A stretch of 43,419 nt of DNA from Saprospiraceae bacterium (GTDB lineage: Bacteria > Bacteroidota > Bacteroidia > Chitinophagales > Saprospiraceae). Every line of letters starts with the position of its first letter. The first letter of the stretch is position 1. Of this stretch, positions 1-7,707 are shown piece after piece. The position numbers and the translations under genes are program-made. Location: assembly GCA_020629935.1 (NCBI GenBank), contig JAHDCJ010000008.1, forward strand, positions 1-43,419, read 5' to 3'. Under the pieces are notes generated by a model that saw nothing but the letters and a program-made list of their open reading frames with translations, made no database searches and had not been told where the DNA came from.

Positions 1-82
1 ATATGGGTGTTTCACAGCAATTTATTTTTATTTGAAAAGGAATAAACGAATATAGGAATTTTTTGATTTATTGTGAAAATAA

Positions 83-114
83 AAGAGGCCATCTCAATTT
101 TGAGACAGCCTCTT
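83..114 (-). terminator. Intrinsic terminator of the Gly-rich secreted protein gene
   Basis: AAGAGGC (83-89) pairs with GCCTCTT (108-114) and TCTCAA pairs with TTGAGA inside it. The two strands are separated by CA opposite CA. In minus-strand RNA this becomes UG opposite UG, which forms G-U wobbles, so the hairpin is continuous only when transcribed from the minus strand. It lies 40 bases past the stop codon of the minus-strand gene at 154. Confidence 0.75.
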
Positions 115-153
115 CGTAGCCAATACTAAATTGCTATAAAGCGCAATTGTTTC

Positions 154-963
154 TTATCGAAAAAACAGCTGATCAATTAATTCTCCTAATGAAGCTTTTG
201 CTGCACCCCATTGTGCTCCATTAATAAATCCTGCTTCTGCACCTGCAGCCGATCCAAGTGGGCCACCTAGCCAGCCTGCAATACCTCCTATTATTCCACC
301 TACAACGCCTCCTTTAATCGCACCTATTGCGTCTGCTAAAATAATTTTTCCTGGGTCAATATCTCCAAAGCCCGCTGTGGTAACACTATTGTCTGGGAAA
401 TCATATAGTGTTCTTGGGTTTTGTTGAGCGTCGATCCACAATACGCTAGTATGTCTTGCTACAGAAGTCATAGCTAAAAGAGGATAACTTTCACCGATTC
501 TTAAGGTAGAAGAATTCAGGATTGTATTTTCTAATGCTTTAATATCGTCATGTAGCACAGTCATGTCACCATAAGGTCTTGTAGATACAAATAAATCTTC
601 AATATTGGTAAGTAAAGTGATAGCTTCAGGACTCCAGTTGTATTCTTGTGCTAAGGTTTGTTTAAGGTCTGTACTTTGATTTAAAGTAGTTCGGTCTGGG
701 CTATTAAAATAGGCTTGAAATTGTTGTAAGTCCCAAGTTTTTACTTCTCGTTCTGAGTAAATTTTAATTCCTCGTTTAATCAAGTGTGGGTTATTGGCTA
801 ATGAATCCGCTCCATATTTATTAAGTGTAAATTTCATTGATTCATTGTGATGATAACCGATCTTATCAAATGGATTGGCAGGATTAGAAGGATCAATAGA
901 TTGAGCGAAAGTAGTGTTTAATAAAGTAACGATGCTGAATAAAATTAAAAATAAATTTTTCAT
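154..963 (-). CDS. Secreted hypothetical protein with C-terminal glycine-zipper segment
   Basis: 269 residues. The N-terminus is a clear Sec signal peptide (hydrophobic stretch ending in TTFAQ at about residue 21), so the protein is exported. A conserved-looking NPFDKIGYHHNE segment follows directly. The middle is soluble and probably helical. The last 60 residues (about 209-260) form a long Gly/Ala-rich hydrophobic segment with repeated GxxxG spacing (GGVVGGIIGGIAG, then GGPLGSAAGAEAG), typical of glycine zippers that pack or insert in membranes. There is no T9SS sorting domain and no lipobox. I do not recognise a named family. The Gly-rich tail resembles the membrane-active segment of some bacteriocins and toxins, but that is only a resemblance. 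A minus-strand terminator follows the stop, so it is probably the last or only gene of its transcript. Confidence 0.8.
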   Translation of the reverse strand: MKNLFLILFSIVTLLNTTFAQSIDPSNPANPFDKIGYHHNESMKFTLNKYGADSLANNPHLIKRGIKIYSEREVKTWDLQQFQAYFNSPDRTTLNQSTDLKQTLAQEYNWSPEAITLLTNIEDLFVSTRPYGDMTVLHDDIKALENTILNSSTLRIGESYPLLAMTSVARHTSVLWIDAQQNPRTLYDFPDNSVTTAGFGDIDPGKIILADAIGAIKGGVVGGIIGGIAGWLGGPLGSAAGAEAGFINGAQWGAAKASLGELIDQLFFR

Positions 964-1119
964 GATTAATTGATTTTGATGTTAAAAATGTTTTTTAAAA
1001 AATTGTTTCCTACTTGGTTTAGAGACGGCACCAGTTCGGATTATTTGGCCGTGTTATTGTCTTTAAATCCTAAGTCTAGAATAAGGTTAAAAGTCAATGT
1101 GTTTTTGATTGATTAATGT

Positions 1120-1590
1120 TTATTGTAATTCAAAATTGATGACGGAGGATGCCGATGATTTGTAATTTTTATTATTACAGGAGAAGTGTAAAATTTCTTC
1201 TGTGATCGAATAATTCCCTTTTAAAAGAATTATGGCTTCCTGTCCTAAGTCGGTTATTTCAGTAGTTTTAATTTTGATGTTTTGCGGTAGTTGATATTCT
1301 TTATTCGCTTGTGTATTTCCTAGAAAGTAAATACTCACTTTCATGGTTTCGAAATCAAAATCGGTCAGTACGATTTGTTGATTATTTGCTTTTTCATTTT
1401 GATTCCAATCCTCAAATGTTAGGCAAAGATTAGGTTGGCTTTTTTCGAATTTATTGGTTTTGTTTTTTCCAAAAATATTACCTTTAAGTTGGAGTCCTAT
1501 TTTTTTGAAATTGGCTTCTATTTGCACTTGACCATATTGGTTTCCTACAAAGAAGAAGAAAAAGAGGCAGCTGATTAATAATGATTTCAT
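1120..1590 (-). CDS. Small secreted hypothetical protein
   Basis: 156 residues. The signal peptide is short and Phe-rich, with a likely cleavage after YGQ (about residue 21). The rest is polar, Lys/Asn-rich and predicted mostly beta-strand, with two cysteines in the body (one in NLCLTF, one in HFSCNN) that could form a disulfide after export. No sorting domain, lipobox or recognisable motif is visible. The next gene downstream on the same strand starts 156 bases away, with no obvious terminator between them, so co-transcription with the Gly-rich protein is possible. The function is unknown. Codon and base use match the surroundings. Confidence 0.7.
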   Translation of the reverse strand: MKSLLISCLFFFFFVGNQYGQVQIEANFKKIGLQLKGNIFGKNKTNKFEKSQPNLCLTFEDWNQNEKANNQQIVLTDFDFETMKVSIYFLGNTQANKEYQLPQNIKIKTTEITDLGQEAIILLKGNYSITEEILHFSCNNKNYKSSASSVINFELQ

Positions 1591-1622
1591 GATATTCTTT
1601 TTTAAAGATTGATGGTGTTTCT

Positions 1623-1680
1623 TTCCTTTTGATTACATCTCAAAGATACCATAGAAGTAGAGCCTACTAAAGGACAAATT
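1623..1680 (+). repeat. Upstream repeat box A of the duplicated module
   Basis: A stretch starting with TTCCTTTTGAT, containing CTCAAAGATA and ending in CTACTAAAGGACAAATT. Similar copies lie at 4266-4328 (B) and 4636-4689 (C), in the same orientation. From the end of the box to the TTG of the next promoter-like element is 121 bases here, 120 after box C and 119 after box B. It could be a regulator-binding region or simply the homologous upstream DNA of a duplication. Confidence 0.6.
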
Positions 1681-1800
1681 ACGTTGATTTTCTGTTCGAA
1701 TTTAGTAAAAAAAAGGTAAAGATAATGAAGGTTTTCGAGTATAAAACATTGTTATTCAGTGGATTGTGTGAAGGACAAATCTTGGTCAGTTTTTAATTAA

Positions 1801-1831
1801 TTGCATTCTATTTTAAATAGAATTATCTTTA
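1801..1831 (+). promoter_or_regulatory. Bacteroidota-type promoter of first helical paralog
   Basis: TTG (1801-1803), a 20-base spacer, then TATCTTTA (1824-1831), close to the known Bacteroidota pattern TTG/TAnnTTTG. The same TTG-N20-TATCTTTA arrangement, with the shared core TTTTAAATAGAATTATCTTT, stands before the second paralog. The ATG lies 29 bases after the start of the second element, so the leader would be very short. No transcription start has been measured. Confidence 0.6.
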
Positions 1832-1852
1832 AAAAAAATACGAAAAGGCGGT

Positions 1853-3283
1853 ATGTATAATAGTAAAGTGATTAATCTCTTAAAGGGATTTACTAAGGAG
1901 GATATAAAGTTGTTTGGGCGATATTTGGAGTCGCCTCTTTTTAATAAAGATGAGAAGGTTATCAATCTCTATTCTTATCTTAAAAAGTATTATCCTTCCT
2001 TTGATCATAAAAATATAGACAAAGGAATTGTAGCAAAAAAAGTATTTTCAGTGTTCAAAGACAAGGCGCCCAATCGTCTCAGTTATTTTATGTCTATTCT
2101 CTATAAATTGATGGAAGATTATTTAGTTTGGCAAGAGTTGCAAGAGCAACAAGCTGAGCAAGAATTTTTATTATTAGAAGCTTTTCGGAAGCGAGGGAAG
2201 AAAGATTTTTTTGAAAAAGCAATTGATAAATTTGAGAAGGAGATAGAGGCTAGACCCAATAAAGATGTGAATTATTATTTTGATTCGTTTCGGTTGGCAG
2301 AATCGTCTTTAAAAGAATTGAATGCCATTCGATCCGCTGAGGGGGGACAAATAATAAGTCAAGGAGTTTTATTTCTTGATAAGTTTTATTTCTCTATTAA
2401 ACTAAGATATAGACATGGTTTAAAAACTTGGAAACAAATAACATCCATCGAAGAGGATATGTTTTTAATAAAACCTATAATGGATCTTATTGAAAATGGA
2501 AAATTTAAAGAGGATAAGTTATTAGAAATTTATTTTTATTTGAATAAATTTTATTCAGAAGGTATTGAAGCAAAAGAAAAGTGGACTTATTTTTTAAATG
2601 TCAAGCATTTATTTTTTGAATTTACAAATGTATTAGAAGAAGATGAGAAGACGGATCTTATCGTTGCATTATTAAACTACTGTTTGGAATTAAGAAAAAT
2701 TGAGAAAACAGAGGAGCTAGAAAACCAGATTGCTGATTTATATCAATTTGGAATTGAAACGAAAATTTTATTTGTTGATGGAAAAATCTTACCAGTTACT
2801 TTCTATAACATTGTAGCTATAAATTGTGAAGCGCAAAGAAATAATTGGGCACTTAATTTTATTGAAGATTATAAACAATTTTTGCCTGCTAATGATCAAC
2901 AAAATATGGTTTGTTTGAGTAAGGCACTTTGGTATTGTATGAATGAAGATTTTGATCAACCACTAACCTTACTTCAAGATGTTACTTTCGATCATTACTA
3001 TTATAATATGGCCTACAGGTATATTGTTACTCGATGTTATTTTGATGCTAACGAAGAAGATGCTTTAATGACCCATCTAGAAGCCTTTGAAAAATATGTT
3101 CGTCGAAATAAAGATATGTCTGAACATACACAACTTGGTCTTTTAAGATTTATTTCTACAACAAAAAAAATACTAAAAGCTAAATATGAACGAGGGAAAA
3201 AGGAAGAGCTTCTAAATTATATTTCAGAAACAGATCCCTTATTTTATAAACCTTGGCTTCTAGAAAAAGTAAATAGTCTATAA
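1853..3283 (+). CDS. 476-residue all-helical protein, paralog 1 of 3 (function unknown)
   Basis: No signal peptide and no membrane segment, so cytoplasmic. The sequence is rich in Leu, Lys, Glu and aromatic residues and looks wholly helical, like a TPR or other helical-repeat scaffold. The N-terminal 100 residues carry the most conserved signature: SPLFNKDEKV (about 27-36), YYPSFDHKN and RLSYFMSILYKLMEDYL. The C-terminal third has DHYYYNMAYRY and FEKYVRRNK. It is closely similar end to end to the gene at 4862 and more distantly to the gene at 23850. I know such SPFFN-type proteins only as multi-copy hypothetical proteins of Saprospiria-like Bacteroidota; no function is established. A convergent T9SS-exported protein gene follows, separated by a bidirectional terminator. 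The ATG fits the promoter and the alignment with paralog 2. Confidence 0.9.
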   Translation: MYNSKVINLLKGFTKEDIKLFGRYLESPLFNKDEKVINLYSYLKKYYPSFDHKNIDKGIVAKKVFSVFKDKAPNRLSYFMSILYKLMEDYLVWQELQEQQAEQEFLLLEAFRKRGKKDFFEKAIDKFEKEIEARPNKDVNYYFDSFRLAESSLKELNAIRSAEGGQIISQGVLFLDKFYFSIKLRYRHGLKTWKQITSIEEDMFLIKPIMDLIENGKFKEDKLLEIYFYLNKFYSEGIEAKEKWTYFLNVKHLFFEFTNVLEEDEKTDLIVALLNYCLELRKIEKTEELENQIADLYQFGIETKILFVDGKILPVTFYNIVAINCEAQRNNWALNFIEDYKQFLPANDQQNMVCLSKALWYCMNEDFDQPLTLLQDVTFDHYYYNMAYRYIVTRCYFDANEEDALMTHLEAFEKYVRRNKDMSEHTQLGLLRFISTTKKILKAKYERGKKEELLNYISETDPLFYKPWLLEKVNSL

Positions 3284-3289
3284 ATAAAA

Positions 3290-3318
3290 AAGTTGCTTCG
3301 CAATAAACGAAGCAACTT
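3290..3318. terminator. Bidirectional terminator between convergent genes
   Basis: AAGTTGCTTCG (3290-3300) and CGAAGCAACTT (3308-3318) form a perfect 11-bp stem with a 7-base loop. T-rich tracts follow on both strands, so it can stop both the helical-protein gene and the convergent T9SS protein gene. Confidence 0.85.
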
Positions 3319-3342
3319 CCATTTGTTTTTTGGGGCTAACTT

Positions 3343-4200
3343 TTATTTAGCTAATACTATTTTTTCAGTAAAGCTATTTCCATTTTGTTTTACTCTTAAG
3401 AAATACAATCCTGCTGATAGTCCACTAGTATCTATAATGCTGGTATTTGTACTTTTAACAATGGTACCGTTCGAAGTAAATAAAATTACATCAAGATCTT
3501 CTGAAGACTCCACCTGAACTTCAATCACATCATCCACAAGGTTTACTAAATCTGCTTCTTGAATAGTATTTTCATTTGTAGTTTCATTCATGTTTTCACG
3601 GCCAATAGTTATAGTCGGTATTCCTTCACCTGCTCCTTCTAAACAAGAACTAGTAAGCTCTATATCTACATCATTTCCTAATTCGTGCATGGCATTATCA
3701 CTTGTAACCACTTCAGCTCTTAACACACGGCCTTTTATTTGATAGCACATATTCATGCTTGGTGGCCATTGTACCATAGTTTCTGCATTAACAATGGGAT
3801 TACCTCCTATCATACAGTTAAAAGCTCCCTCTGGATTTGGGTAATTAATGATGTCTAAGTCTACTTGCCAATGGTTGGGTGCAATTTCTGATATTGTTGC
3901 TCCAGGTATACCATAAAAAGTAGCAGCTACATCATCAAGAAGAGCTTCTTCCCAATTGTTAAGACCATCTAAGGAATAGTATCTTAATCTATATTCGAAA
4001 TGAACAGAAACAATATCTGCACATGTATAACCAGATAAATCAATTTCAAAAGAAGAAACGGTAGATACATAACTGGTATTTCTATCAGGCATAATTACTA
4101 AATCAGGAGTTACTTTATCTTGTGCTGATATTAATGTGTAAGAAAAAATAAAAAGGATTACAGTTAACAGTTGCTTAGTTTGGGTAGTTAAAATGTTCAT
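3343..4200 (-). CDS. T9SS-exported protein, partner of paralog 1
   Basis: 285 residues with a signal peptide ending near LISAQ. The middle (about 45-185) is a beta-rich domain with paired cysteines (YTCADI, FNCMIGG, NMCYQI, SSCLEG) and the stretch FEYRLRYYSLDGLNNWEEA. The last 60 residues have the type A sorting-domain shape: VILFTSNGTIVKS, then LSAGLYFLRVKQNG and a basic-hydrophobic end (EKIVLAK). The protein should therefore cross the outer membrane by T9SS. The middle domain is homologous to that of the gene at 6355: both share an FxYRxRY-type strand, a W-containing strand and a C...GRVxRAxxVT strand. Both are convergent to a 476-residue helical protein, so the pair was duplicated together. 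The function is unknown; a surface-recognition or adhesion role is a guess. Confidence 0.85.
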   Translation of the reverse strand: MNILTTQTKQLLTVILFIFSYTLISAQDKVTPDLVIMPDRNTSYVSTVSSFEIDLSGYTCADIVSVHFEYRLRYYSLDGLNNWEEALLDDVAATFYGIPGATISEIAPNHWQVDLDIINYPNPEGAFNCMIGGNPIVNAETMVQWPPSMNMCYQIKGRVLRAEVVTSDNAMHELGNDVDIELTSSCLEGAGEGIPTITIGRENMNETTNENTIQEADLVNLVDDVIEVQVESSEDLDVILFTSNGTIVKSTNTSIIDTSGLSAGLYFLRVKQNGNSFTEKIVLAK

Positions 4201-4265
4201 GGCTACGAAATTTTAATAGTTAATAAATTATATTTAGTTTTAAAAATCTTTATGTTTTAATGATG

Positions 4266-4328
4266 ACTCAAATATCCGAACAAAGTGCTATTTGCTAAAG
4301 GACAATTTTAAATGGAATTTTGAAAAAA
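4266..4328 (+). repeat. Upstream repeat box B
   Basis: Contains ACTCAAATAT, TTGCTAAAGGACAATTTT and TTTTGAAAAAAAA, matching box C (CTCAAATAT, CTGCTAAAGGACAAATT, TTTTTTGAAAAAAAA) and, less closely, box A. It is followed 119 bases later by a TTG, as in the intact copies. Confidence 0.55.
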
Positions 4329-4480
4329 AAGCATGGGGTTACAAGGTTTGTTTTGGTTAACATTCTGATAATTAATGTATTACGTTCGGTTTTTTTTCGT
4401 TTTTTTTTGTACTTTTTGCACTGAACTTGAACTGATATTTTCGATTTTATAGTAAAAAAAAGAATTGATCTTTCTATTGG

Positions 4481-4512
4481 ATGACTTATATAGTAAGCCA
4501 TTTTTATATTTG
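4481..4512 (+). pseudogene. Probable 5' remnant of a helical-protein paralog
   Basis: ATG at 4481 followed by TATATAGTAAG. The intact paralogs read ATG, then TATAATAGTAAAG or CAGAATAGTAAGG. The ATG is 31 bases after the -7-equivalent position (29 and 30 in the intact copies), and an AAAAAAA..GAATT stretch precedes it in both this copy and paralog 2. After about 10 codons the resemblance stops. This is an inference from spacing and short matches. Confidence 0.35.
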
Positions 4513-4537
4513 TTTTTGCTTTGTTTTTTTAAAAAAA

Positions 4538-4557
4538 CCGCCTAACTTTTTAGGCGG
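4538..4557 (-). terminator. Hairpin with poly-T tract
   Basis: CCGCCTAA (4538-4545) and TTAGGCGG (4550-4557) form a perfect 8-bp stem. On the minus strand it is followed by seven T residues. No intact minus-strand gene lies just to the right, so it is orphaned, which fits a deletion in this gap. Confidence 0.6.
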
Positions 4558-4635
4558 CTTCACACTCCCGTATTTCTACGGATACTCACTTATTTTTATC
4601 ATAGCTCTTTTAGCTAATCGTTTGATATCGTTGTG

Positions 4636-4689
4636 TTCCTTTGATACCTCAAATATAGAGCGGAAAGGAGACCTGCTAAAGGACAAATT
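4636..4689 (+). repeat. Upstream repeat box C
   Basis: Starts with TTCCTTTGATA, contains CTCAAATATA and ends in CTGCTAAAGGACAAATT. It aligns with box A over its whole length and sits 120 bases before the TTG element of paralog 2. Confidence 0.6.
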
Positions 4690-4808
4690 CGTATGGTTTT
4701 TTGAAAAAAAATAAAAAAAAACAAGAAAGATATTAGCTTTTTTATATTGTAGTGCGCTGATAATTAGCTGTTTGTGATTTGTTAGGAGTTTGGGTAAATT
4801 TTAAAGAA

Positions 4809-4839
4809 TTGTTTAGTTTTTTAAATAGAATTATCTTTA
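4809..4839 (+). promoter_or_regulatory. Bacteroidota-type promoter of second helical paralog
   Basis: TTG (4809-4811), 20-base spacer, TATCTTTA (4832-4839). Spacing and box are identical to those before paralog 1, and the ATG is 30 bases after the start of the box. Confidence 0.6.
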
Positions 4840-4861
4840 AAAAAATTGAATTTAGGCTGGT

Positions 4862-6292
4862 ATGCAGAATAGTAAGGTGATTAATTTATTAAAAGGGTTT
4901 ACCAAAGAGGATATCAAACGGTTTGGAAGATATTTGGAATCACCGCTACATAATAAAGACGAAAAGGTGGTGAATCTTTTTAATTACCTAAAAAAATATT
5001 ACCCTTCATTTGATCATAAGAATTTAGAAAAAGAGGTTGTAGCTCAAAAGGTCTATGGAGAATTTAAAAATAAGGCATTCAATAGACTGAGTTACTTTTT
5101 GTCTATGCTTTATAAATTGATGGAAGATTATTTGATTTGGCAGGAATTGCAAGAACAAAAGGCCGAACAAGATTTTTTGTTGTTATCCGCCTTTCGACGA
5201 AGAGGGAAAAAAGAATTTTATGAAAAATCTATCGAAAAGACGAAGAAGGAAATCCATGAACGAAGCCAAAAAGACGTAAAATATTATTTCGATGCTTTCC
5301 GAATTGCTGATGAATCCTTAAAAGAAGTATATACCGTACAAATTGGAGATGGAGGGCCTATTTTAGGTCAAGCGATGAAGCAGCTCGATTTATTTTATTT
5401 TTCCGTTAAGTTAAGATATTACCAAGGTTTGATGACGTGGAAAAATATTACTTCAACTGACGTTCGTGTGCCCTTAGTAAAAGAAGTCGTGGAAGAGATA
5501 AAGGTAAATTATGCGGAGAATAAATTAATAAAATTTTACGAACAACTCTATTATTTTTCAGATACTAAATGGAGTAGTGAAGATCGAAGAACGATCTACC
5601 TGAAAATAAAAGCAATGTTCTTTGAAGACCGAAGTATTTTGACTCAAGATGAAAAAACAGAGGTTATGGTCTTGCTTACAAATTATTGTATTGACCAACG
5701 GAAGATTAATCCCAATCTATTTTATACAGAAGAACTCGCCGAACTTTATCAATTTGGAATAGAAACAAAAATTCTATTTGTTGAAGGCGAACTTTTTCCG
5801 ATCAATTTTTATAACATGGTCGTTATCTTTTGCGAAGCCAATAAAAATGAATGGGCTTGGGAATTTATAGATCAATATCAAATATATCTTCCAGATGAGT
5901 TTAGAACAGGGATCGTTGGTCTTTCTAAAGCCACGTGGCATTGTTTAAATAATAACTATAATGATACCTTGGAATTATTGCAAGGATTGGTTTTTGAGCA
6001 TTACTATTATAATATCTTATATCGGTATCTTATCGCTCGCTGTTTTGCCGAAATGAATGAAGAAGAAGCCCTATTTAATCAACTCGAATCATTTGAAAAA
6101 TATGTCCGAAGGAATAAGCAAATGACAGAGCATATGCAACGTAGTTTGATTAATTATATCTCCTTTACCCGCAGAATACTCAAGTCGAATTATGAAAGTG
6201 ACTTAAAAGTTGGGTTGGTGGATGATATAAAAAATACCCCAGCCTTAATGTTTAGAAAATGGTTACTCAAAATGGCATCCCATACACATTAA
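4862..6292 (+). CDS. 476-residue all-helical protein, paralog 2 of 3 (function unknown)
   Basis: Same length as the gene at 1853 and alignable throughout. It keeps NSKVINLLKGFTKEDIK at the start, SPLHNKDEKV, YYPSFDHKN, RLSYFLSMLYKLMEDYL, YQFGIETKILFV near residue 300 and FEKYVRRNK near residue 420. It has no signal peptide, membrane segment or catalytic motif that I can recognise. Divergence from paralog 1 is greatest in the middle (about residues 190-260), while the N-terminal 100 residues and the C-terminal third are well kept, suggesting those parts carry the function. The partner gene is again a convergent T9SS-exported protein (6355-7242), with only 62 bases between the stops and no clear hairpin there. 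The promoter and upstream box are duplicated too. Confidence 0.9.
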   Translation: MQNSKVINLLKGFTKEDIKRFGRYLESPLHNKDEKVVNLFNYLKKYYPSFDHKNLEKEVVAQKVYGEFKNKAFNRLSYFLSMLYKLMEDYLIWQELQEQKAEQDFLLLSAFRRRGKKEFYEKSIEKTKKEIHERSQKDVKYYFDAFRIADESLKEVYTVQIGDGGPILGQAMKQLDLFYFSVKLRYYQGLMTWKNITSTDVRVPLVKEVVEEIKVNYAENKLIKFYEQLYYFSDTKWSSEDRRTIYLKIKAMFFEDRSILTQDEKTEVMVLLTNYCIDQRKINPNLFYTEELAELYQFGIETKILFVEGELFPINFYNMVVIFCEANKNEWAWEFIDQYQIYLPDEFRTGIVGLSKATWHCLNNNYNDTLELLQGLVFEHYYYNILYRYLIARCFAEMNEEEALFNQLESFEKYVRRNKQMTEHMQRSLINYISFTRRILKSNYESDLKVGLVDDIKNTPALMFRKWLLKMASHTH

Positions 6293-6354
6293 GCCTAATT
6301 TTATTTCTATAAGCAATTACAATTTCTAAATGCTTTTTGATTTCTAAATTATCA

Positions 6355-7242
6355 TTAATTTGAAATCACAACTTTACATGTTTGAACTTTGTCTTCTTGA
6401 ATGACTTTTAAATAGTAAATTCCATTCGAAAGATAACTGACATCAAATATATTATTTGACGTGGCTTTTATTACTCTTCCTTCTAAATTTAAAAGTTGAA
6501 ATTTGGTGCTTGTATCCATTGGTACATTTACAAGAAACTTTCCTGAAGAAGGATTAGGGGAAATAATAATTTCTTCAGTCAAAATTTCACCTTCTGTTGT
6601 GTAATTGGATGTTCGATTTAAATTTCCAGATCCGGCATCTTCAGGACAAATTCCACTCGGTATCTGAACAAATTTATTTGGAATGTCTATAGTGAAATTA
6701 TTAAGGGTTACATACTTCGCCCTAACCACTCTTCCCGTCCATCTTTTACAACCATATGCATTAATCCTAGGATCAATAATTGAATTGCCAGTTACAATTC
6801 TAGCTACACTTTCCAAATTGAAATTAGTATAATCGGAGACAGCACATCCTATTTCATCTATATTCTCTGAAGACATGGGAATAACAATCTTCCATAGATT
6901 GGTATCTTTTTCTGTTATTGTGGCATCTAGACCATCAAAATCCACAGTGCCAGGAATAGTATCAAAGAACCCATATTCCCATAAATTATCTTCATTTAAA
7001 AATTGATACCTTACTCTAAAATCAAATTGAATATAACTTATGGTATCACATAATAAATGATTAATGTCTATGTCAAAATCAAAATCAACAATGGCAGAAT
7101 CTAGTGTATAGGTAGTTACGCTAAGATCAGGATCAATAGTTACATTATACTGGCTAAAAGCGCGGTTTCCTAAAATAAGAATCAAAAAAATAGTAAAAAA
7201 AGATAACCTTAAATATTTTTTGGAATTAGCTAATTTATTCAT
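6355..7242 (-). CDS. T9SS-exported protein, partner of paralog 2
   Basis: 295 residues with a signal peptide ending near RAFSQ. The central beta-rich domain (about 45-200) is homologous to that of the gene at 3343: FDFRVRYQFL, NLWKIVIPM and CKRWTGRVVRAKYVT match in order, with conserved cysteines. The C-terminal type A sorting domain is classical: an IISPNPSSGKFLVNV strand, LLNLEGRVIKA, LSNGIYYLKVIQ and a short basic end. The product should be exported by T9SS and processed or anchored at the surface. Its gene is convergent with paralog 2, repeating the arrangement of the first unit. The function is not known. Confidence 0.87.
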   Translation of the reverse strand: MNKLANSKKYLRLSFFTIFLILILGNRAFSQYNVTIDPDLSVTTYTLDSAIVDFDFDIDINHLLCDTISYIQFDFRVRYQFLNEDNLWEYGFFDTIPGTVDFDGLDATITEKDTNLWKIVIPMSSENIDEIGCAVSDYTNFNLESVARIVTGNSIIDPRINAYGCKRWTGRVVRAKYVTLNNFTIDIPNKFVQIPSGICPEDAGSGNLNRTSNYTTEGEILTEEIIISPNPSSGKFLVNVPMDTSTKFQLLNLEGRVIKATSNNIFDVSYLSNGIYYLKVIQEDKVQTCKVVISN

Positions 7243-7278
7243 TACAAAAAGTTGAAAGTTTATATGATATTTTGGAGG

Positions 7279-7346
7279 TAAGTACTAGGACAAAATAAAT
7301 GGTATTTCCTTTCATTAAGTATTGATTTAGTTTGTACTAGTACTTA
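7279..7346. repeat. 68-bp palindromic repeat, copy 1
   Basis: Left arm TAAGTACTAGGACAAAATAA; the right arm read in reverse complement is TAAGTACTAGTACAAACTAA, so the element can fold into a long imperfect hairpin. The centre reads TTTCCTTTCATTAAGTATTG. A second copy of the same length and nearly the same sequence lies at 20522-20589. No transposase is near. Confidence 0.7.
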
Positions 7347-7678
7347 AAATCGTTTTAATAAAAATCAATGTTAAATTTAGAAGTTAAACCATAGAGCTAA
7401 CCTTTTAGCTATTAAAATAATAAGTTAAGGATTAAAAAACACAATGGGTTTTTAATCATCAGCATTTTCATAAGTAGACAACGGTTTACTCTTTTACCCT
7501 TTTAAGAATAGAGTAAAATACAACCAAAGACAATAATGGTTGTCAAAATTATTTAGTGGAGATAGGAAATTTAAATATTGCCTTATCTAGTCGAATCGGT
7601 AATAAAAATACAAGATTTTAAGCAATTTATCAAATGTAGAAACTTATATTTTGGTCTTTTAATACAGATTTTACGTAA

Positions 7679-7707
7679 TAATTTAGCAATTTCAAATTGC
7701 TAAATTA
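7679..7707 (-). terminator. Perfect inverted repeat after the chromate-type transporter gene
   Basis: TAATTTAGCAATTT and AAATTGCTAAATTA, 14 bp each with one base between, lie 14 bases past the stop codon of the minus-strand gene. It is AT-rich and lacks a proper T-tract, so it may be a weak terminator or an RNA 3'-end stabiliser. Confidence 0.45.

Larger units (their letters stand above)
4201..4861. other. 661-base gap with repeat boxes B and C and a probable gene remnant
   Basis: No convincing intact gene. It holds box B (4266-4328), a TTG at 4427 at the promoter-equivalent distance, an ATG at 4481, a GC hairpin (4538-4557), box C (4636-4689) and the promoter of paralog 2 (4809-4839). The segment 4266-4557 reads like the 5' part of a module whose gene body has been lost. 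A 77-codon open frame from 4481 has no family resemblance after its first few codons. Confidence 0.5.

Noticed and set aside
2340..2348. Run of six G in the first helical paralog, a possible phase-variation tract
   Set aside because: Too short to slip often and not conserved in paralog 2.
4295..4501. 68-codon minus-strand frame
   Set aside because: Made of poly-A/T runs translated as Lys and Phe, and it overlaps repeat box B; no sign of coding.
4481..4714. 77-codon plus-strand frame
   Set aside because: Its hydrophobic sequence crosses a hairpin and repeat box C and shows no family resemblance; I read it as the accidental extension of a gene remnant.
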